DNA of 10,489 nucleotides from Promethearchaeota archaeon (lineage in GTDB: Archaea > Asgardarchaeota > Lokiarchaeia > Sigynarchaeales > SOKP01): contig JAUWDN010000015.1 in the NCBI GenBank assembly GCA_030608765.1, positions 1 to 10,489 of the forward strand, in the 5' to 3' direction. The notes under the pieces are model-generated. The model saw only the letters and a program-made list of their open reading frames with translations, had not been told where the DNA came from and ran no database searches. The translations under genes and the position numbers were made by a program. This document shows, one piece after another, positions 6,163 through 10,489 of the stretch; the stretch's first letter is position 1; every line of letters starts with the position of its first letter.

Positions 6163-7134
6163 TTGAAAGCTTTAGGATCTAAAAATAAGTCACCTTTCCA
6201 TTTTAAAAATGTGAAAGAGAGTAATCTAATCGATAATCCATTTAGCGAATTGTACGATTACATTAATCAATTCAAACATCAAGATGATAAGGTTCTATTG
6301 TCAATCATTTTACCAATGTATAACGAGGAACATACTATAGGGAATGTTTTAGGAAACTTACCAAAAGGAAAATTAATTGAGATAATTGTAGTGGATGATC
6401 ATTCTACAGACAACAGTTTAGAAGAGATCAATAAGGTAAACGGAAAAAATGAAATTCAAGTAATAAAACACAAAGAAAACAAAGGATACGGCGCAGCGAT
6501 TGTTACGGGAATTAACAACGCTCATGGAAGAGTTTTAGTCACTATGGATTCTGATGGGCAGCATTCCCCTTATGATATCTTGACAATGATTAAACCTATA
6601 TTTGATGGCGAAGCTGACTATACGATTGGTTCACGATATTTAGGATCCTATTTCTATAAACTCCCTGTGTCGACTAGATTAGGTGAAGTACTTATAGAAA
6701 AATTGATCCAAATATTCTTCGGTAAAAAAATAATGAATAATCAAAATGGTTTTAGGGCTTTCAATAGGAAAGTAATCCCTATTTTTAAGGATTTCAAATA
6801 CGAGGGGTATGCTTTTTGTACTGAGCAGATTATCAGAGCTGCAATAAAAGGCTATAGGATTAAAGAATGCCCTATTAAAGTCTACGATCGAAAATATGGT
6901 ACCTCAAATATCATTTTAACCAATTTAACTATGAACCTCTTTTCTTGTATCCTTCAATATATTCTTGTTAAATTGAATATAACAATATTTAAAAGATTAA
7001 ACACGGAACAGATTCAGATTTACAGAAAAGCTGTTAAAGGTACTAAAGTCTTTTCCTATGCTCGATATACAAGAGACATAAATACTGTTAACCCTGTATT
7101 CTTTATTGAACGAACTCCACAACCCATTTCTTAA
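6163..7134 (+). CDS. Family 2 glycosyltransferase, polyprenol-phosphate sugar synthase-like (copy 1)
   Basis: A 323-residue GT2 protein starting at TTG with a good ribosome binding site. Residues 1-43 form a leader not found in minimal GT2 enzymes. The catalytic domain covers about 44-245: LLSIILPMYNEE (45-56), VVDDHSTDNS (76-85), the metal-binding MDSDGQHSP (128-136), IGSRYLGSY (155-163) and NNQNGFRAF (192-200). This matches DPM1/DPG-synthase-like enzymes, which move a sugar from a nucleotide donor to polyisoprenyl phosphate at the inner membrane face. A weakly hydrophobic segment (about 250-273) may touch the membrane, but no strong transmembrane pair is present. A basic tail of about 50 residues (274-323) is absent from copy 2. 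Copy 2 lies 261 bp downstream, about 68% identical over the core by hand count. The sugar donor cannot be told from sequence. Confidence 0.85.
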   Translation: MKALGSKNKSPFHFKNVKESNLIDNPFSELYDYINQFKHQDDKVLLSIILPMYNEEHTIGNVLGNLPKGKLIEIIVVDDHSTDNSLEEINKVNGKNEIQVIKHKENKGYGAAIVTGINNAHGRVLVTMDSDGQHSPYDILTMIKPIFDGEADYTIGSRYLGSYFYKLPVSTRLGEVLIEKLIQIFFGKKIMNNQNGFRAFNRKVIPIFKDFKYEGYAFCTEQIIRAAIKGYRIKECPIKVYDRKYGTSNIILTNLTMNLFSCILQYILVKLNITIFKRLNTEQIQIYRKAVKGTKVFSYARYTRDINTVNPVFFIERTPQPIS

Positions 7135-7138
7135 AATT

Positions 7139-7152
7139 TCCATTGAAATGGA
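7139..7152 (+). terminator. Small hairpin after the copy 1 stop codon, possible terminator
   Basis: TCCAT and ATGGA form a 5-bp stem around a TGAA loop, beginning 5 nt past the stop codon. No T-run follows, so termination is only a possibility and RNA-end protection is another. Confidence 0.2.
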
Positions 7153-7289
7153 TACCTACTTCAATATAAGATTATTTACAAAAATCAAACTCCACGATAG
7201 AATAAAGTATCCGTTAAGTTCTTTTAGAGTAAATTATAAGTTTTAGTCATAGATTTATGGAAAGATGTAATAGGACGAGTTTCTTAAGC

Positions 7290-7343
7290 ATAAGTTATAT
7301 AATTAAATTTAAATTGTATTATCCCCTTTCTTTTATAACTTAT
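7290..7343. repeat. 10-bp perfect inverted repeat upstream of GT2 copy 2
   Basis: ATAAGTTATA at 7290-7299 is the exact reverse complement of TATAACTTAT at 7334-7343, with a 34-bp spacer. Both arms contain TATA-like sequence, and the right arm lies about 53-62 bp from the TTG start. They could be paired promoter or operator elements. Confidence 0.6.
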
Positions 7344-7383
7344 TTGTATTGGACTTTCTTTTATCTTTAAAATTAATTGTTTA

Positions 7384-7388
7384 CAAGG
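7384..7388 (+). promoter_or_regulatory. Weak ribosome binding site for GT2 copy 2
   Basis: AAGGT lies 7 nt upstream of the TTG at 7396. It is shorter than the site in front of copy 1 but is at the same spacing, and it supports the matching TTG start. Confidence 0.45.
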
Positions 7389-7395
7389 TCTTATC

Positions 7396-8262
7396 TTGAA
7401 GCTTTTAAATCGCGTGAAATCAAGTACAGCTTCCTTGAATAAGAATCCTATTAAGCACCTCACAACTGTTTCTGTTAATCAAGAATTGTATAATTATTTA
7501 AAATCATTCAAAAAAAAAGAAAATTCAGTCTTGCTTTCTATAATACTACCGATGTATAACGAAGAAAATACGATTCGGTCAATATTAGAGAAGTTACCTA
7601 GAAATGAATTAATTGAGATTATTATAATTGACGATTTTTCTTCTGATAATAGCCTTATAGAAATTAAAAAAGTAAAGCATCACAACGAGTTTAAAATTAT
7701 CCGCCATTTAGAAAATAGAGGTTATGGGAATGCAATTCTAACAGGAATGCAATATGCGATTGGGGAAGTAATTGTAAGCATGGATACTGACGGTCAGCAT
7801 AGCCCAGATGATATCTTTACTCTGATAAAGCCAATCTTTGATGGAAAAGCGGATTATACAATTGGTTCAAGATATTTAGGTAGTTATCATTACTTTTTAC
7901 CTTTATCTACGAGGCTTGGTGAAATTTTAGTCGAAAAATTTTTTCAAGTCTTTTTTGGAATTAAGATCATGAATAATCAAAATGGGTTCCGAGCTTTTAA
8001 CAAAGAACTTATCCCCATTTTTAGTAAAGCTAAATTTTTAGGCTATGCATTCTGTACTGAACAAATTCTTCAAGCTAAATTGTCAGAATATAGAATTTTA
8101 GAATGTCCAATTAAGGTCTTTGACCGTGAATACGGTTATTCAAAAATAAATTTACGGAGATTAACTCTCAATATTTTTGCCTGCCTTCTTATTAATTATC
8201 TTATAAAATTTAATCTAAATTTAAAAAAAAAAAGAAAAACAATAAAAGGCTTTCTTTGGTGA
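7396..8262 (+). CDS. Family 2 glycosyltransferase, polyprenol-phosphate sugar synthase-like (copy 2)
   Basis: A 288-residue paralogue of the preceding GT2 gene. It has the same blocks: LLSIILPMYNEE (46-57), IIDDFSSDNS (77-86), MDTDGQHSP (129-137), IGSRYLGSY (156-164) and NNQNGFRAF (193-201). The cores of the two proteins align without gaps for about 203 residues. They also share ELY.Y...F before the core, which argues that both N-terminal leaders are really translated from TTG. Copy 2 ends soon after a hydrophobic helix (about 255-272) with a Lys-rich tail, so it lacks the 50-residue extension of copy 1. The role should again be transfer of a sugar to polyisoprenyl phosphate, perhaps with a different donor. 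Its own leader region with an inverted repeat suggests separate control. Confidence 0.85.
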   Translation: MKLLNRVKSSTASLNKNPIKHLTTVSVNQELYNYLKSFKKKENSVLLSIILPMYNEENTIRSILEKLPRNELIEIIIIDDFSSDNSLIEIKKVKHHNEFKIIRHLENRGYGNAILTGMQYAIGEVIVSMDTDGQHSPDDIFTLIKPIFDGKADYTIGSRYLGSYHYFLPLSTRLGEILVEKFFQVFFGIKIMNNQNGFRAFNKELIPIFSKAKFLGYAFCTEQILQAKLSEYRILECPIKVFDREYGYSKINLRRLTLNIFACLLINYLIKFNLNLKKKRKTIKGFLW

Positions 8263-8269
8263 AGATTAA

Positions 8270-8285
8270 CTGCTCAATTTAGCAG
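8270..8285 (+). other. Small hairpin after the copy 2 stop codon
   Basis: CTGCT (8270-8274) and AGCAG (8281-8285) form a 5-bp stem with a 6-nt loop, starting 8 nt past the stop. No T-run follows. The next gene starts at 8334, so this may be an attenuation or processing site, or chance. Confidence 0.2.
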
Positions 8286-8333
8286 AAATACCAGACAAAT
8301 CAAAAATAAATAAGATACTTCTTTAAAGTTAAT

Positions 8334-9404
8334 ATGAAGAAAATTATTACTTGTATCGGGATTAGACCAGATATTATCCGCCTTTCACAAATTATCAAGA
8401 AGTTAGATAAAAGTTTTGAAAATGTAATCGTTGACAGTGGTCAACATTACGATTATAACTTAAATAAAATTTTCTATGAACAATTAGAAGTAAGACCTCC
8501 CGATTACAACCTAGATGTAAAAAGCGGAACCCACGCGACACAAGTAGCCAAAATAATGATAGAATTTGAAAAAGTATTGCTTAAAGAAGATCCTGAATTA
8601 GTAATCGTTTTAGGAGATAACAATAGCAGTTTAGGATTTTCTTTAACGACCTCAAAATTAAATGTACCCTTAATCCACATAGAAGCAGGAATGCGAAGCA
8701 AAAATTGGATAATGCCCGAAGAGAAAAATAGGGTTATTATCGATCATATAGCTGATATGAATATTTGTTACTTACCTGAACATAGGGAGAATTTGATAAA
8801 GGAAGGGATAAATCCACGTAGGTGTTGGGTTGTTGGCAATCCTATAATTGATGTAGTTCACGCTGTAGAAACTACATTTCAACAGGATTCACCTTTTTAT
8901 TTAGTTACCTGTCATCGAGCAGAAAATATTGAAAATAAGGAAAACTTACATAAAGTCCTAACTTTTCTTGGAAAACTTTACGAAACAAGAAATGTTGAAA
9001 TCAAATTTATCCTAATGCCTAAAACTAAAACGATGATGGAGAAGTTTGGTTTTAAATTTTCCGATGGCATTAAACCAATTCCCCCTCAAGGATTTTTAGA
9101 ATTCTTAGGTATGGAAAAGGAAGCAGAATTAGTTTTAACTGATAGTGGAACAGTTGTGGAGGAGTGTGCAATTTTCGGGACACCTTGTGTAACCATTCGA
9201 GAAAGTACTGAAAGAATCGATTTAATTGAGCTTGGAGTAAATTCATTGACGGGTATAGATCTAGATCAGATGCTCGACGCTACGGAATTGACTTTATCAA
9301 ACAAAATTGAGCCAGTAACTCACTATGGTAAAAATGTCGCGGATAAAATTTGCAATATCTTAATTGGAAATTCGTTAAATTTCTCAATAAAATATACGAG
9401 ATAA
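8334..9404 (+). CDS. UDP-N-acetylglucosamine 2-epimerase, non-hydrolysing (WecB/FnlC family)
   Basis: The 356-residue protein matches the family over its full length. IRPDIIRLSQII (10-21) corresponds to the usual GTRPEIIKL block. DSGQHYDYNLN (34-44), LGDNNSS (93-99, Asp95), HIEAGMRS (115-122, Glu117), PEEKNRVIIDH (128-138), CHRAEN (193-198) and TDSGTVVEE (269-277) follow. The STER block (291-294) is continued by ID in place of the usual PE. The enzyme interconverts UDP-GlcNAc and UDP-ManNAc or the matching 6-deoxy sugars in the cytoplasm. The YDYNLN..F block and IRLS are closer to my recollection of the FnlC/WbjD/CapG subgroup (2-epimerisation of UDP-6-deoxy-L-HexNAc) than to WecB. The RmlD-like gene that converges on it fits that reading. 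It starts at an ATG 71 bp after GT2 copy 2 and may be cotranscribed. Confidence 0.85.
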   Translation: MKKIITCIGIRPDIIRLSQIIKKLDKSFENVIVDSGQHYDYNLNKIFYEQLEVRPPDYNLDVKSGTHATQVAKIMIEFEKVLLKEDPELVIVLGDNNSSLGFSLTTSKLNVPLIHIEAGMRSKNWIMPEEKNRVIIDHIADMNICYLPEHRENLIKEGINPRRCWVVGNPIIDVVHAVETTFQQDSPFYLVTCHRAENIENKENLHKVLTFLGKLYETRNVEIKFILMPKTKTMMEKFGFKFSDGIKPIPPQGFLEFLGMEKEAELVLTDSGTVVEECAIFGTPCVTIRESTERIDLIELGVNSLTGIDLDQMLDATELTLSNKIEPVTHYGKNVADKICNILIGNSLNFSIKYTR

Positions 9405-9406
9405 AT

Positions 9407-9414
9407 AAAAAAAA
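9407..9414 (-). terminator. T-run terminator for the minus-strand RmlC/RmlD-like unit
   Basis: Eight A on the plus strand give eight T on the minus strand, about 16 nt past the RmlD-like stop codon and within the 25-bp gap between the two convergent genes. Archaeal RNA polymerase commonly stops at such T-runs. Confidence 0.4.
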
Positions 9415-9429
9415 TATTTAGAATTATTC

Positions 9430-10320
9430 CTATTTCTTATTCTCTATATATATCTTTAAATCATTAATAGCGGTCTTCATGTCCTTATTTTCTGAAAGAG
9501 AATTAAGTAATGTATATTTGGACGCAAGTGTACGGTCTACTTTTTGATCTGGTTTATTAACTTGATCAATTATCAATTCTTTTTTAAATACGGCGTCAAA
9601 TATGTTCATTAGTTCGAATTTATTTACGATATTATTCGGAGTATAGTGGTGAACATAAGAAGTTTTAATTAAATCTTCATAACTTTTTGAAGTTATAATC
9701 TTTTCGCATAATTGAGCAAATTGAAGCGTCGTGATTCCATTCCATAGATGATGTTCATACCCCCCAATGGTGCCACCTTGAGGCTGATTAAGAAACCACT
9801 CAAACAAAAACGATTTCGGGTCCTTAAGTTCTGGACCAATAATGGAGCATCTAACAATCAGTGCAGAGCCATCGAACACTTCTCCTAAACTCTTTGATTT
9901 TCCATATACATCTAACGGATCGTGCTTGTCAATCTCGTTGTATAACCCCTTCTTGCCTGAATATACGCAATCCGTACCAATTTGAATGACTTTAATATTG
10001 TTTTTTTTTGTATATTCCGCTAACTTCCACGGAAACTCTGAATTTATAGCTATTGCTCGCTTAACGCCTTCAGGATCGTCGTCTTTTGAGAAAGGTTTGG
10101 TAATTCCTATACAATTAATGATGTATTCAATATTTAAATCGAGGAATTCTTTTTTTTTTAATTGCGAGATATCATAAGCGTCAAAAAGTAAAACCTTTTC
10201 TTTTAAGAAATCCGGATTTCTAACAGTTCCATAAACGTTAAGATTTGTGTGGTTTGATAAGTAATCAAATACCATCGAACCTAACATGCCACTAACGCCA
10301 AGAATTAATATTTCTGTCAT
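9430..10320 (-). CDS. RmlD-like sugar-nucleotide reductase (SDR superfamily)
   Basis: With the ATG at 10320 the protein has 296 residues. It has the NAD(P)-binding GVSGMLGS (8-15), INCIGITKP (68-76), GTDCVYSG (115-122) with the Thr/Tyr of the active site, and YGKSK (139-143) carrying catalytic Tyr139 and Lys143. RCSIIGPE (157-164) and a GGYEHHLWNGITT (186-198) block follow. This is the dTDP-4-dehydrorhamnose reductase fold, which reduces 4-keto-6-deoxy nucleotide sugars; WbvR/FnlB-type enzymes acting on UDP-HexNAc derivatives belong to the same group. A GTG at 10329 is in frame and would add three residues. I prefer the ATG because GTGAT just before it can pair with the 16S end. It lies 15-24 bp after an RmlC-like gene on the same strand, clearly one operon. 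Confidence 0.85.
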   Translation of the reverse strand: MTEILILGVSGMLGSMVFDYLSNHTNLNVYGTVRNPDFLKEKVLLFDAYDISQLKKKEFLDLNIEYIINCIGITKPFSKDDDPEGVKRAIAINSEFPWKLAEYTKKNNIKVIQIGTDCVYSGKKGLYNEIDKHDPLDVYGKSKSLGEVFDGSALIVRCSIIGPELKDPKSFLFEWFLNQPQGGTIGGYEHHLWNGITTLQFAQLCEKIITSKSYEDLIKTSYVHHYTPNNIVNKFELMNIFDAVFKKELIIDQVNKPDQKVDRTLASKYTLLNSLSENKDMKTAINDLKIYIENKK

Positions 10321-10344
10321 AATAATCACTACAGGTTTTTGATA

Positions 10345-10489
10345 TTAGCGATTTTCTACTTCCCAAACTTCTTTTCCCCAATAGTCAACAGGAAATCGAT
10401 AATCGTCACCTTTACTTTCTTCTAAAGAACTGGTTGAAAAGAATTGAATTCGAGTATCTTCTTCCAAAGGTCTAAAACCATTAGCATAT
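10345..10489 (-). CDS. RmlC-like dTDP-4-dehydrorhamnose 3,5-epimerase family protein (C-terminal end only)
   Basis: Only the last 47 residues are in the window, ending in TAA at 10347-10345. The N-terminus lies beyond the right edge. YANGFRPLEEDTRIQFFSTS followed by DYRFPVDYW and WEVENR resembles the last strands and tail of RmlC-type cupins, where a HGF.tL...teV.Y block precedes a segment ending near the substrate-domain tip. RmlC epimerises C3 and C5 of a 4-keto-6-deoxy sugar nucleotide, and RmlD then reduces it. The RmlD-like gene directly downstream makes this pairing convincing. With so little sequence another sugar-nucleotide cupin isomerase cannot be excluded. Confidence 0.6.
   Translation of the reverse strand, partial: YANGFRPLEEDTRIQFFSTSSLEESKGDDYRFPVDYWGKEVWEVENR

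Larger units (their letters stand above)
7135..7395. other. 261-bp intergenic region between the two GT2 copies
   Basis: This is the longest stretch without a gene. It holds a small hairpin just past the copy 1 stop (7139-7152), a 10-bp perfect inverted repeat (7290-7299 and 7334-7343) and TATA-like sequence around 7295-7305 and 7331-7338. No RNA gene or degenerate gene copy was recognised, and two short open frames here (at 7148 and 7257) look fortuitous. Confidence 0.6.

Noticed and set aside
7148..7246. ATG frame of 32 codons in the gap between the GT2 genes
   Set aside because: Short, begins inside the small hairpin, and has no ribosome binding site or recognisable sequence.
7257..7370. 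ATG frame of 37 codons coding a hydrophobic, Tyr/Phe-rich peptide
   Set aside because: T-rich DNA gives hydrophobic translations by chance. It spans the inverted repeat and has no ribosome binding site, though a tiny membrane peptide cannot be fully excluded.
8504..8701. Open frame of 65 codons on the minus strand inside the 2-epimerase gene
   Set aside because: It is antisense to a well-conserved coding stretch including the LGDNNSS and HIEAG blocks.
9986..10177. Open frame of 63 codons on the plus strand inside the RmlD-like gene
   Set aside because: It is antisense to the conserved SDR domain and its Phe/Ser-rich translation is what AT-rich antisense gives.
1..10489. CRISPR array, tRNA, insertion sequence or integration site
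   Set aside because: No regularly spaced repeats, cloverleaf-like segment, transposase frame or flanking direct repeats were found on either strand by reading; a covariance-model search was not possible here.

Overview
The window reads as a piece of an AT-rich archaeal genome, most probably an Asgard archaeon of the Lokiarchaeia type. Three things point that way: an Arf/Ras-like small GTPase with an extra N-terminal domain and a proline-rich tail; a roadblock/LC7-like protein encoded directly upstream of it; and archaeal-looking control regions with TATA-type elements, T-run ends and very short leaders. The placement is an inference from gene content, not from a marker gene.

Region 1 (1-1816, minus strand) holds a two-gene regulatory module: a roadblock/LC7-like protein followed by the GTPase, whose C-terminus runs off the left edge. 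Region 2 (1900-2688, plus) is a UPF0280 protein, an ApbE-related family without a settled function. It shares an 83-bp divergent control region with the roadblock gene.

Region 3 (2681-10489) is a surface-glycan or lipid-linked-sugar locus. It contains a large polytopic GT-C-like membrane protein (minus), a UDP-glucuronate 4-epimerase-like SDR (plus), two tandem paralogous GT2 glycosyltransferases of the polyprenol-phosphate sugar synthase type (plus, both with TTG starts), a non-hydrolysing UDP-GlcNAc 2-epimerase-like enzyme (plus), then on the minus strand an RmlD-like reductase and the C-terminal end of an RmlC-like epimerase entering from the right edge.

Taken together the sugar genes suggest that nucleotide sugars are epimerised and reduced (uronic acid or hexose 4-epimers, 2-epimerised HexNAc, and probably a 6-deoxy-L-sugar). 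GT2 enzymes would then move sugars onto polyisoprenyl phosphate, and the GT-C protein would use lipid-linked sugars on the outer face of the membrane. Substrates cannot be fixed from sequence alone. No tRNA, rRNA, CRISPR array, insertion sequence or integrase was seen. The longest gene-free stretch is 261 bp (7135-7395).
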